Positions 25,401 to 33,993 of a DNA stretch of 64,000 nt are shown here, in pieces. The notes under the pieces were generated by a model, which saw nothing but the letters and a program-made list of their open reading frames with translations, did no database searches and was not told the DNA's origin. The translations under genes and the position numbers were made by a program. This DNA is from Gyrodactylus bullatarudis. Its lineage: Eukaryota > Platyhelminthes > Monogenea > Gyrodactylidea > Gyrodactylidae. Location of the stretch: NCBI GenBank assembly GCA_012064415.1, contig SSNU01000104.1, forward strand, positions 62,001 to 126,000, read 5' to 3'. How positions within the stretch are numbered: the stretch's first letter is position 1; each line of letters starts with the position of its first letter.

Positions 25401-27818
25401 TGTAATTTGGTACCGAGTGGCAAATAGAAAGTATATTTTTTCACTAGACATTCTTTATTCAATCGTTTTTGTGTTTACTTGCTAGTATATTGCTTATATT
25501 ATTAATTTTACAGTAAGGATGGCAAATACATTGTACTGGACTATTGCAAGAAGGACCTTATTGAATCGAAAATCGATGAACTGAATCCCCGATCAACGCC
25601 CCCTACTAACATCAATGAAGAAGAAGACAAACAGACCCCTTCAATTGACGAGAAACCAAAGAGTAGCTCATTCAACAATACATCCTCATTCATTGGCTCT
25701 TTCAAGTCGAAAAATGTCAGCAAGGCAAACACCTCAGAAATCAATCCGAACAAATCAAATGCAAAGTTGATCAACCGAAGTAGTAGTACAATAAGTGCCA
25801 AAAATAATCCAAAGAATAATAATCAATTGAAAGGTTCCAATTCCCCTTCATCACAAAATAGTGAGTTCTTAACTTAACCTCAAGAGTTTAACCCTGATAT
25901 TCTTCCTTTCTTCATTATACTAATTACATACTAAAGAAGAATTCTAACAGTTTAAAACAGTGATAGACATGATTTTTCTAATTGATTTACAATCATTTTG
26001 TGCTAAGAAGATGAATTGGCATTTCGTACAGTTTTCCTTTTTATTTGGATTCCATTCAGACCGTAGATAAAAACGATTTTTTCATTGTATATGTGCTGTG
26101 GATCTTTACGATTTACTTTAGAATCATTATTACCTTCGAATAACTCTTGAATGAATTCCTCGAATGTTTTTGAATTTCTAGTTGGCTCTGAGCTGAAAAC
26201 TTTGGTTGATTTCCAAGTAACAATGTGGCCAAATGTTCAATAAATATTAGTAAAAGTAGATTTGATTGGATTATAATTTATGATCAACCTTTTTCCAAAG
26301 TCTTTTCCAGACATTTCGGTACTGAGAGGTAGTTAAGTAGCTTCTTCAGTGAAATGAGACGCTTGTACTCTGAACTATCTTCAATTTTATCTGAAGACCT
26401 CCTAATGGTCCAAATCTGAAAAACCTTTCACAACTAATCCTTTAAATCCCAAGATATATTTTCTTGACAAAGAATTTTTCCAACATAGTCTCAATTTATT
26501 GAAGAATCTCTAGATGATAAATTCAAAAGAATTAACTCTTTAAATTTAAAGACAAAAAAGTTATGAATTGTTGCTTTTAAATCACTATGTAAATTGCTGC
26601 AAAAACTCTTCATATTCATCGAATTGCAAAATCAGCTGCTCTAAAGTTACTTCTCTTTAAAATGTATGCAAGACCAACAGTTGAATATTGCTCTAGTGTA
26701 TGGTCTCCATCAAAAATTTCAATTTCCTTTGTTCTTGACCAAATTCAGAAGAGATTTCTAAAGTTGGTAAACATCCCTTCCAGTGGACTTCAGAAAATCA
26801 AATTGCTTCGACATAGACGGTATTATAGATGTTTGAAGATTGCTAAAGAAAACATATCTACTTTTTGGAATGCTAAAACTTGTACTAGAGTTTTGAGAAA
26901 TAACCATCCTAAATTGGAAAGACCGTTAAACAATCCACTCAAATCTCTTTATTTTTTTGATAGACTACCAAATCTCTTTAATGAAGTGATAATGAAAAAT
27001 AACTCTTTTAATAAAAAAGATTTGTACAATTTTATAAAATATTTGTGACATAATATGACAATAAAGTTTATTATTATATTTATTATTATGTGACTCATTA
27101 GCATTTTTACTTTACTATAAATAATATTCTTTCATATAAACTTTTACTAATTAGTAAAAGTCTCAATCTTTTATAAAACATAAATGAAATACTTTACTTT
27201 TTCTTCAAATGTCTGGAGATGTAGTTCTTTATTTTTGGTTCTTAGTTGTTCATCTTCTTCAAAATAAGCAATTTCCTCAGTCATGTAGTCTATTTCACTT
27301 GAACATGATTCATTACTGTTATAATTCGCTTTTATCTTGTTCTATAAAGTCCATTGAATCCCTTGAGATAAAAGTTTTTTATCAAGTTAATGTGTAAATC
27401 ATTGTGAGACATAATGCGTTGATCCAATCAAATTAAGGGGTCCTATTGTGACTTTTTCAAATCACATAAAATCAGACTATTATTAACGCTAAACTATCAA
27501 AGATTTTTATTGTGTTTCCAAAAAAATTCCCATTTCATCAAGTTGTGTTCATCAATAATTTATGAAAGTCTTCTCTTTGCGTATAATTGTAACCGATACT
27601 TTTTTAGGAGCACACAGGAAAATTTCATACCTTGAAAATATTCTTTACTATGTTTTTAAATTTATTTTCTAGGCCAACTTGACATTACAAATACGTATTT
27701 GCACTTGAATCTGAAAGGATCCCATAACGGTACATTCAATCAAATGAAATTATTCGCTAACTCACAGTCTGAACTGTTTGCCTGGTTGGAAGCATTTCAA
27801 AAGCCATCTACAGCGTAG
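1438..27818 (+). CDS. Ephexin-type Rho guanine nucleotide exchange factor (DH-PH), 5' end probably outside window
   Basis: Exons read from GT-AG sites with matching phases: 1438-1508, 3999-4041, 6646-6852, 6909-7079, 7142-7300, 16249-16305, 17029-17197, (one DH exon unresolved), 21449-21607, 22830-23088, 23392-23487, 23560-23720, 25514-25860, 27673-27818 (stop). About 680 residues are visible. The acidic, Ser-rich N-terminus is followed by the ephexin-like entry to the DH domain (FEVITSEASYYHSL), helix LESRWIKTRPYLPEICDLIV and the signature LPMQRLTRLKLLVEVI, then a PH domain ending in FAWLEAF. The family (NGEF/ARHGEF5/15/16/19/26) exchanges GDP for GTP on Rho GTPases at the membrane and cytoskeleton. 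No SH3 domain follows the PH domain, unlike vertebrate ephexins. A Ser/Asn/Lys-rich insert of about 90 residues (exon 25514-25860) splits the PH domain. No start codon was found for exon 1438, which opens in frame after an acceptor, so a first exon must lie upstream. Large introns (7301-16248, 17198-21448) are full of repeats. Confidence 0.85.
3532..3956 (+). other. Unidentified protein-like open stretches in a RhoGEF intron
   Basis: Two open stretches on the plus strand look protein-like rather than random. One runs from about 3532 to 3714 (contains VTYLVKEQVEIENRISIL) and ends near a GTATGT donor. The other follows a CTAG acceptor at 3804 (IPECIDENLQLMFLTSTASK, then FHWDPNQDDILPNF) and stops at 3954. 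The obvious donor and acceptor do not join in phase. They could be a decayed gene fragment, a transposon remnant or an alternative terminal exon. I do not recognise the protein. Confidence 0.25.
4680..5370 (-). mobile_element. 3' fragment of a non-LTR retrotransposon (reverse transcriptase C-terminal region)
   Basis: The minus strand from about 5370 to 4732 encodes the post-catalytic region of a LINE reverse transcriptase. The landmark YARPTVEYCSAIWCP is followed by IQKRFLRL, KIKLLRHRRYFRCLKL and a terminal SLYFFDRLPSIFNDL, then a stop. The upstream part continues after a frameshift (RDLGLEYDFNLRFDNYIKS). The copy ends in a short (TTTA)n tail near 4683. It is a 5'-truncated, dead copy inside a RhoGEF intron. 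A diverged copy in the opposite orientation lies at 26595-27060, with the same landmarks. Confidence 0.8.
9594..10654. mobile_element. Long-arm foldback element (about 500-bp inverted arms, TA target site)
   Basis: The left arm (9594 to about 10092) is repeated almost perfectly as reverse complement at about 10146-10654, with only small indels (for example 4 versus 5 C near 10080). The spacer is about 53 bp. The termini read TA-CACTAAACTTCC and GGAAGTTTAGTG-TA, so a TA target duplication with CACTAAAC ends is plausible, as in Tc1/mariner-type MITEs. It has no coding capacity. It sits inside the LINE between endonuclease and reverse transcriptase regions, so it is younger than the LINE. The high arm identity suggests recent insertion or gene conversion between arms. 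Confidence 0.85.
11007..11715. mobile_element. Second foldback/MITE with 155-bp inverted arms, nested in the LINE
   Basis: Arms 11007-11161 and 11561-11715 are inverse copies (ends TATAAGAAAGGCGATTCC) around a 400-bp unique centre without a long reading frame. A TA duplication is possible at each end. It interrupts LINE coding sequence just before the reverse transcriptase region resumes at 11716. This is a different family from the 9594-10654 element: the arms are unrelated. Confidence 0.8.
13682..13748 (-). repeat. tRNA-like SINE head
   Basis: On the minus strand the stretch contains TGGTTAGTAGCGTTG, resembling a pol III A box, and further on GGATTCGAATCC, a near-perfect B box, at spacing close to that of a tRNA gene. 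The flanks do not pair into a convincing acceptor stem, so a tRNA-derived SINE or decayed tRNA is more likely than a functional tRNA. Confidence 0.45.
14652..14787 (+). repeat. Truncated copy of the 37473-37710 MITE
   Basis: From TTTCTTTCGTACCAGTCTCG to the right end CGAAATGTTTCTAG this matches the right half of the element at 37473-37710 with scattered changes. The left inverted end is missing. It sits in the 9-kb RhoGEF intron downstream of the dead LINE. Confidence 0.7.
16767..16901 (+). other. Protein-like fragment in a RhoGEF intron
   Basis: The plus strand reads VIDVSKQWASLFDVKIADLI, then EKTILLRDDFKH, hits one TGA at 16863, and continues as KIEFIGQFSL. The composition is far more protein-like than the AT-rich surroundings. 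No splice sites fit it to the RhoGEF. It is probably a relic of a transposase or pseudogene; I do not recognise the family. Confidence 0.25.
18411..18444 (+). CDS. Candidate missing DH-domain exon of the RhoGEF (tentative)
   Basis: The exon ending at 17197 is phase 1 and the next clear one (acceptor at 21448) takes one base, so a short exon with a 2-base lead and phase 2 end is expected between them. At 18411, after a TATTCAG acceptor, the required frame reads KTMYFGNISD, similar to the hydrophobic F-x-N-I stretch that precedes helix FLxxLE in DH domains, and a GT at 18445 gives the right phase. The donor (GTTTAG) is weak and about six residues usual in the family would still be missing. An alternative acceptor at 21425 (TTTCAG) would change the required phase. 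Treat as a hypothesis. Confidence 0.25.
19392..19690. repeat. Copy of the dispersed AAAGATGGGAATTTATGATTT repeat family
   Basis: It starts like the left arm of the palindrome at 58352-59089 (CAATATAAAGATGGGAATTT, then a stretch around TTTTTGGAATCTA). It contains an internal inverted pair around CTCGAGTTAGCGC (about 19522 and 19651). Related copies lie at 23800-24315 and 60022-60350, with shorter scraps elsewhere. Non-coding. Confidence 0.55.
23800..24315. repeat. Another copy of the dispersed AT-rich repeat family
   Basis: Both ends match the family seen at 58352-59089: TTTGAGTTAAAAACTTTTGC near 23818 and, inverted, AAATCATAAATTCCCATC near 24280. The right half includes TGGGAATTTGGCGCTACTTC (about 24130). 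It lies in the RhoGEF intron between exons 23560-23720 and 25514-25860. No reading frame of note. Confidence 0.55.
24989..25253. mobile_element. MITE with about 105-bp terminal inverted repeats
   Basis: The left arm (about 24989-25092) starts TCAATCAGC and includes GTCTTCACGTATAG, GGAATGAGAAATC and TGTATGCTTCGGTC. The right arm (about 25150-25253) is its inverse with roughly one change in eight. The centre (about 55 bp) is unique. It is intronic in the RhoGEF. No target duplication could be assigned with confidence. Confidence 0.7.
26595..27085 (+). mobile_element. 3' fragment of a LINE, sister of the 4680-5370 copy
   Basis: The plus strand encodes TLHIHRIAKSAALKLLLF, then MYARPTVEYCSSVWSP, IQKRFLKLVNI, KIKLLRHRRYYRCLKI and SLYFFDRLPNLFNEV, stopping at 27048. 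These match the fragment at 4680-5370 residue for residue at most positions. A TTATT-rich tail follows (27063-27087). The catalytic YxDD region is absent, so it is a 5'-truncated insertion. The C-terminal frame is intact over 128 codons, so this copy is younger or slower to decay than the dead LINE at 8220. Confidence 0.8.
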
Positions 27819-30220
27819 AAAGAAAGTTAAAAGGATGTGGAAGGAAAAACTCAAATTTTATTTTCTTCATCCCATGTTTCCTTGTTCCAATTCTCATCCT
27901 TCCCTGAATTTTTCATTTACAAACAGAAAATAATATTTAACCACTTGTTCTTTCAGACAATTCATCAAATTTCTTGATTTGCCTTGTTGAAGAATCTCTC
28001 ACCTTTAAAAACCTAGATCATAAATTTTTCTTATTCGTAATAGTAATTGTATTATTCTTTATTACAGTTCAAGTTTCCATAACAAACATTAAAATACAGC
28101 TTGTTATTTTGTCAAAGTTTTCACCAGATCAAGTTGATATAAAATGTAAATATAAATTCTTGGTTAATATGTATTTCATAATCGATCAGCTCCTCTTTTG
28201 ATATTTGTACACAATTATAATACAGTTATGGAATCCTCTGATTGATTATTCAAATTCAACTTTCGAGTTGATGTAAACAAGGGGAGTTAGGGATTGTGCA
28301 ATTACCGTTTTTCAAGAAAAGAGTCCTTACAACATCCTTCCCTGCTAGCTAACTGCAGGCTTTACATTGGTTGGCTTGAAACTTGATAATTACGGGTAGA
28401 TTGTAACCAAGAATCGAACCAGAATTCAACACTCAGAAAACTGGGCCAACTGCATGCCTATCATGTTCTTTTACAAACGATTTTTGATTGGCCTTGAGTT
28501 AAAATACTGCATATTTAAAAGATTAACTCTGAGAACCTATAAAACCCTTCAAAATTTCTAAAAAATCAGAGGCCAGTAAAATCTGGCTAATTTTTAAAAC
28601 TCTTCCAAAAGCGTACGTGAATATTTTATCATGCATGTAGTGTAAGGTAGAGAGGAACACGTTGAGATTGGAAGAGGCATATATCGATTATAATACATTG
28701 TGTTAATACACTTAACCCATAGCTCTACGTATTAGCTCCATAAAACCCTTGTGAATTAATCTATAATATAACTCTGCTTATCCTATCAACCATATCAAAT
28801 AGTTTCTTTTTCAATCCAATTCAACTGTAGAGTAATCGTTGAAATTAAATTTGACACCTGCTAAAGTTTATTATTTTCTTTCTTTACAACTTGGTAGAGT
28901 ATAAAATTTATAATCGGTACTAAACTTATTAATAGCCTTAAAATGAGTTATTTCTATGTCAGAGAACCTTGATATTGATCAATATTATTATGTATATATA
29001 ATGTATATCATTATAACTATTTATAAATTATAATTTTTCCATGACTCAAGTTTTCATCAAATTTCATGAAAAGTTCTACTTTGCAAAAAGTCTATTGGTC
29101 AATCTGAGTAAAGTTGGGAATCGATCAAATCACTTGAGAACCGACGGACTGATTACTAGCACTTTTTATCTTTCAAACTATATAATGAATGCATATTCAA
29201 TTCACACCTCTTCATTATGTGATACGATACCCTTATTTTGATCGGTCGCTTAAAAGTAGATCTACACAAAGCAAGGAACGAGAACCTTTTCTTTTATGTA
29301 AACTGATTTTTTCAAATACTCAAAGACCTCTCTGATTCTCACAATTGAAATTCTCCTTCTAAATTGAGCTACCCTTGAAAACAAAATTTTGAATCAAAAT
29401 TTTCGAAAAACCCTTTGTAAAACTAAAGCTAATTGATATGAAGTTGATATGATTTTTACGGAAATCTTGATTTTTTCATCAAAAATTCGAATATGTTTTT
29501 ATTGATCTTTATCAGTAAAATTATTTTCTAATTTTTATGATGAAAAAAAATAACTAGGGCCATGCAGGTTTAATTTTATAAACCCGTAAGGGACTCTAAT
29601 CACCTTATTACGAAATTTATATCGAGTCCTCAACTCAAACCCAAAGCCTCATCTTATCGAAATTTGATTATTCTGGCGTTCTCATAATAGGAATATCTAA
29701 TGAATCCACCAGAACTATCGTGAAAATTCAATTGAGATTTCCAAGATTTAGCTTCGATCCAGTTAGCTACAAAGAAGGTCACACTCTCTCTTCTCTCTTG
29801 GCTCTCTCTTCATGATTTTCATTTTTTAACAATTTGCTAAGCTCAAGAATAGCCTTGGAGATAGTAATTTGGATATTATCTCGATGTTTTAGATTAATTT
29901 CAACATTAGTTTGTTTTTCAAATTTTTATTCTGTAGTTCATGTAAGATATTTGTTGTAAATTAGCGATAAAGTATAAAAAAGTACTTAGAATCGAAAAAT
30001 AATACTTTTCAATTTTTTAGATCTAAAAAAATTATTTTTAGGTATTATTTTTTGAGGCTCTAGTAATAAGTCTTGAGGATCAACTCTCTCTATCGAAAAC
30101 GTTAAAATCTTCGTTGACTACTTGATAGTAATAACATCAAATTAAAGAGATTTTTTACTAAAAATGGAACTTTGCCACCTAAATAAAAATTTATATAATT
30201 CGAAACAAAAATTCATTCAG
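27819..30220. other. Intergenic stretch without a recognised gene
   Basis: No splice-consistent coding exon is visible on either strand. Short open frames (27974-28201, 29041-29241) have AT-driven composition. A truncated tRNA-like segment lies on the minus strand at about 28411-28448 (GGTTCGATTC preceded by TGGCCCAGTTTT, but spaced too closely for a tRNA). A scrap of the dispersed AT-rich repeat lies at about 29440-29500. Confidence 0.5.
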
Positions 30221-30390
30221 AACCATGTTTTCGCCCAGGGAAAATCAAATTGAACATATTAGAGTTGAAAAATCTATCCCTACTAACAAACTTGAGCAAA
30301 CAAGTTGAAATAAGAGAAGAGAGTCCCATGAAAACATTTATAGAAGTACGACCATTTGTAGCCTACCCAGAAAAGGCTTTCAATGCATCG
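30221..30390 (+). other. Candidate orphan coding exon
   Basis: After a TTCATTCAG acceptor the frame is open and ends at a strong donor (GCATCG, then GTAAGT at 30391). It includes KQVEIREESPMKTFIEVRPF and VAYPEKAFNAS. No matching neighbour exon was found; downstream lies the 3' end of the antisense ELOVL gene. It may be an alternative exon, a gene relic or chance. Confidence 0.25.
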
Positions 30391-30501
30391 GTAAGTGTTC
30401 GTCTTTCTTTCTCTTTTCTAAGTATGAATTTATTTTTAATTCTATTCATACTCACAAAGGTGTGCAGAAAATTTAGAGAGAGTCAATTCAGAGTTGAAAG
30501 T

Positions 30502-30507
30502 TTTATT
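30502..30507 (-). terminator. Poly(A) signal AATAAA of the ELOVL gene
   Basis: AATAAA on the minus strand about 60 nt beyond the ELOVL stop codon; the spacing suits a 3' end signal. Confidence 0.45.
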
Positions 30508-30564
30508 GAAATATTAAATCGTTATTAATAATTTTTTCAATTTTTCTTGATCTTTTTCTGAAAT

Positions 30565-31474
30565 TTAAAGAGTTATTGTTAAAGAATTATTCGAAATTCT
30601 ACATATTTTAACACTTACGGAGTAGGATTTTAAATAAAAGTTCATAAATAAAATAAACAAGACAGACGTATAGGAGATGGACATTAGGTAGAAATGGTTT
30701 GGAAAGGGACACTGTGTCATCCATGCGTTCATAGCGTAGGCTGTACCATATACAAATTGGATCTGAAAGAAATAAAATTAAAGAAACAGGCAACAAACTA
30801 ATTGAATGATAGTCAGGTAGGGTTTGAGGATGAGAATTCTATCAAATAGCTTGGGATACACTGAAAATGCATAGTAGGAGTACATGACCACGTGTACTAG
30901 ACTATTGGCAATGGCAAACATGGCTGAACCACCTCCACAGGCATAACGGACCACAAAATACCAAAAAAGAAGTATAGTAGAATGGTGATAAACATGTAGG
31001 AAGGATATTTGATTCTTTTTATTCCTTAGAACCATGAAGATTGTGTCGAAAAATTCAATCGGTTTACTGATAAAGTGCAAGTAGAGTCCATTTGAGGCCT
31101 TGAGAATAGTTTTTAAATAATTTCTTACCCTCATATTTGCTGGTGTAACATCATGGCTGTAAGGATAACAGAAAAAGGAATATTCTCTTATTCCCGGATC
31201 TGCTAGATAATGATATAGCTCATGGGCACAGGCAAAGTTTAGTATGACCATAAGGATGTTGTAGAAGAACATGAATGGCTTCAGGTTAACTTTTCCCTCA
31301 AAGTTTAAGTACTTTGCATTAGAAATCATTAACAGGTAGAGCAGAATCAGAATCAGACATGATTGGATATTTTCCATGAGAGGGTAGCCATTTACTCGGG
31401 GATCTTTTCAAAATTTTATGTTCCAACAATATCTTACCCACGACCAATTCGTAATGAGAAATGTTAAAGGTCAT
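30565..31474 (-). CDS. ELOVL-type very-long-chain fatty acid elongase
   Basis: Exons: 31474-31438, 31403-30799, 30762-30565; phases join and give 279 residues. The enzyme condenses malonyl-CoA with a long-chain acyl-CoA in the ER membrane, the first and rate-limiting elongation step. The first coding exon is only 12 codons (MTFNISHYELVV) and leads into DPRVNGYPLM, the conserved start of the first membrane helix. The catalytic histidine box HVYHH is at residues 149-153, preceded by the KKNQISFL stretch typical of the family, and followed by NSLVHVVMYSYYAFSV. Several hydrophobic helices are evident. The last exon reads on to a stop at 30565, but a good donor (TCC then GTAAGT, about 30618) could splice to a different C-terminus. 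Introns are 34 and 36 nt. Subfamily not assignable. Confidence 0.9.
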
Positions 31475-31914
31475 TCCAATCCAAATGTAGAATTATTTCC
31501 ACACATTATTAATTTAAACGAGAAAATTTTAAGCAAAATTTTAGGTGAAATTTGTTTCAATTACATGGGCAATTTTATTTTTATTTCATCAATATACTTT
31601 TTAGTAATTGCAAGAAAATTAAGTCAATAAACTATAAGTATAAAAATCGAAAAGAGAATTATTTTTCATGGTTCTGATTCAGAACTTCTGACTAATGATT
31701 CATTCACATACCCCCCCTTTCATTCGAGCACAACGTGTTCAAAATACTATAAAACAAATAACCCTTAGTACGAATAAAAATTGCTTGTAAATCAGAATCA
31801 AGTGGGGGGTTCGGGATTGAATCACACATCAGAATCATGAAAAATGAATAGCTATAGATCATCTAATGTAAGCGTTGGACATGAAATGAATACTAATTTG
31901 ATAAAAACATGTTT

Positions 31915-32952
31915 CTATTTGATAAAATATAGGAATAAAAAAGCACATAAAATCAAAGCAATGAATATTTTGTAGATGAAATATCTCCGGTTGGAAGCAT
32001 TTTTCAAAAATTCAACCAAATACCCATGAGCGGATTCGATATTCAAATAAGAATCATCAATATAGTTATCAATCCTATTCACCACTTCACCTTGCTCTGC
32101 GACAAGTACAGCAAATTGAGTATTTATTTCACCTAACTGGACTATTGTCTGTTCTACACGACGCATACCCATATCCCGTTGGCGTATTTCTTGCTCGAAA
32201 GCGGGAATAACTTTAGAATTTTGTTCCACAGTTAACTGTTGTTGATAGTGAAAAATTTGACCATTTTGGTTATTTTGATAAGAGGGCACTTCTTTAGGTC
32301 CAGATCTGAGCAATTTTTCCTGTTCATGTGGGTCTAGGAGAATATTATTGTAAACTGGAGCTTGCTGAGGGACGAAAAAATTAGTTGTTTGAGTTTGATT
32401 CTGTAGAGGTTTTGCTTCATATTTTATCTCTTGAGTAGATTCCTCATATTTAATTGTTATTTCTGTTATTATTTCCTTATTCTTAATAACAATATCACGA
32501 AAAATCATTGTAATTGATGCAAGAAATGATTGAAGAATGTAAATTAAAGATTCATAGTGACGAAAAAATTGATTCTTTGGAGAAAATCCAAGTGAATTTA
32601 AATTATTCTTGATTGTTCCTGATAGTTTATTAATACTCTTATTACAATCTGTCAAATCGATTTCGATAGTATCCACAAGCTTTACTATCTCAGATTGCTT
32701 CTCTGGCAAAAGTGCAAGGCCTTTGGAAAATAAGAGTCCTAATTTAGCAATTTTATTGTCAGTATAACTTATATCAGATATTATAGATTGAGCAATTGGA
32801 CCAATAGTACAAGATATCTGCTTCTGAGAGTCGGAATAACGGTATCGGAAATATAAATCATTTTTGTTTAATGGAGCTCTACCGTATTGTCGGTGGGAGT
32901 CAATGCAATAATAAAGTTCTTTAGTTCTATTCGTATAGTCAATATCAAGCAT
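31915..32952 (-). CDS. Syntaxin-5-like Qa-SNARE
   Basis: A single-exon 345-residue protein. The N-terminal half contains a helical stretch resembling the Habc domain (IGPIAQSIISDISYTDNKIA, residues 50-69). A Gln/Asn-rich linker (about 180-250) is followed by the SNARE motif at about 258-315. The zero-layer glutamine is Q287 (in VAEQGEVVNRID). The chain ends with a tail-anchor helix at about 325-345. The pattern RRVEQTIVQLGEI and the ending ASNRRYFIYKIF best match syntaxin-5/Sed5, which drives ER-Golgi and intra-Golgi fusion. The ATG at 32952 fits the expected N-terminus, although the usual Golgi-export signal region is not obvious. It lies between ELOVL and eIF4E on the same strand with intergenic gaps of about 440 and 310 bp. 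Confidence 0.85.
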   Translation of the reverse strand: MLDIDYTNRTKELYYCIDSHRQYGRAPLNKNDLYFRYRYSDSQKQISCTIGPIAQSIISDISYTDNKIAKLGLLFSKGLALLPEKQSEIVKLVDTIEIDLTDCNKSINKLSGTIKNNLNSLGFSPKNQFFRHYESLIYILQSFLASITMIFRDIVIKNKEIITEITIKYEESTQEIKYEAKPLQNQTQTTNFFVPQQAPVYNNILLDPHEQEKLLRSGPKEVPSYQNNQNGQIFHYQQQLTVEQNSKVIPAFEQEIRQRDMGMRRVEQTIVQLGEINTQFAVLVAEQGEVVNRIDNYIDDSYLNIESAHGYLVEFLKNASNRRYFIYKIFIALILCAFLFLYFIK

Positions 32953-33197
32953 TATCTTTATAGCTAAAAAACCTTTAAATTTTGGTCTACGTATACTACT
33001 TCGGGAGAATCATTCAAAATTGGTTTCGAAATAAACAAATAAATTTTACATGAAACTATAAATGACGTTTCAAATTGCACAGATAATTAAGCGGCCGTGG
33101 TTATTAGGATTATTGAATTTATGGATACTTGGTAGCGCTGGGCCAGTAGCTAATTTAGATTATGTTAAATGATATTGAAGCTAAGTACTGAAAAGAA

Positions 33198-33203
33198 TTT
33201 ATT
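33198..33203 (-). terminator. Poly(A) signal AATAAA of the eIF4E gene
   Basis: AATAAA on the minus strand 63 nt past the eIF4E stop codon, before the putative promoter of the syntaxin gene. Confidence 0.45.
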
Positions 33204-33265
33204 GTAATATGTAAAAATCTTTGAGGCACGAACAAAAAATTAACACTTGAAGTACAAAAATTTGC

Positions 33266-33876
33266 CTAAATAACGTAAAGACCATTAAGATCATCTCTTC
33301 CTTTTTGAGTATTCTTTTGTTGTTCAACACTTTGAAAGTAAATTTCACCGGTGATTTTCAATGCTTCCTTTATTTTTTTACCAATTTTTATCGTCGTATC
33401 TTTGTCAACAGCGTTTGCTGTCCAGACAGCTAGCTTAATCATACGAGTTCTGACTTGAATAGCAGTACCACATATTTGATTGTCTTCTTCATCGGTTTCC
33501 CAGTAAGAGCCTATCGTAAGTAACATCAACTCTTCAAAATAAGTGTCAGCATTGGTTTTATCACAGGGGATGAACCACCTGCCCCCTTTTTGGTTAGCTT
33601 TATCTTCCCATTTAGGAAAAATGTCATTCTTGAAAAGGTAGTAATCAGTACCATTGAAGAGTTGAGAAGGAAGAGTCATCCCAGACCAGACGGACCAAAA
33701 TCCCTCAACTGTCTTGAATGTGGCAATCTTGTTGAAATTATCATCCCAATCTCTTGTTCTGTCTGGCGTGAAGAGGTAAAATGTCCATCTATGGTTATAA
33801 AGTTAAGGATTTACTTGTCATTGAGGTCGTGTAGTTTGACCTTGGTAGTGTCGAGGAGTTCTTCAACCAAACTCAT
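33266..33876 (-). CDS. Eukaryotic translation initiation factor 4E (cap-binding protein)
   Basis: Exons 33876-33815 and 33788-33266 join in phase to 194 residues. eIF4E binds the mRNA 5' cap and recruits eIF4G. The cap-stacking tryptophans are present: W35 (in TRDWDDN) and W81 (in PKWEDKANQKGG), with W143 (LAVWTAN) contacting the methylated base. The 4G/4E-BP docking tryptophan is W52 (VEGFWSVW). RWFIPC and ICGTAIQVRTRMIKLAVW complete the fold. The N-terminal extension before the core is much shorter than in vertebrate eIF4E. The intron is only 26 nt (33814-33789, GTAAAT to CCATAG). The start lies 117 bp from the divergent DNAJC16 start. All key residues point to a class-I cap binder. Confidence 0.95.
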
Positions 33877-33993
33877 GGTAACTGAGATTTTTAAAACTGC
33901 TTCCTTAGCTGTTTTATTTAAACAAAATTTAATTAAATAGTTATTAAAATTCTGTAGTTTTATAAGTGTTCGTATTTGAAACATTTGGCAAAA
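33877..33993. promoter_or_regulatory. Shared divergent promoter between eIF4E and DNAJC16
   Basis: The whole space between the two start codons is 117 bp and must hold both core promoters and 5' UTRs. It is AT-rich, with no clear TATA box in the usual position on either side. Inference from geometry, not from a recognised motif. Confidence 0.5.

Noticed and set aside
28411..28448. Possible tRNA on the minus strand
   Set aside because: A- and B-box-like motifs are spaced about 28 nt apart, too close for a tRNA, and no stems form.
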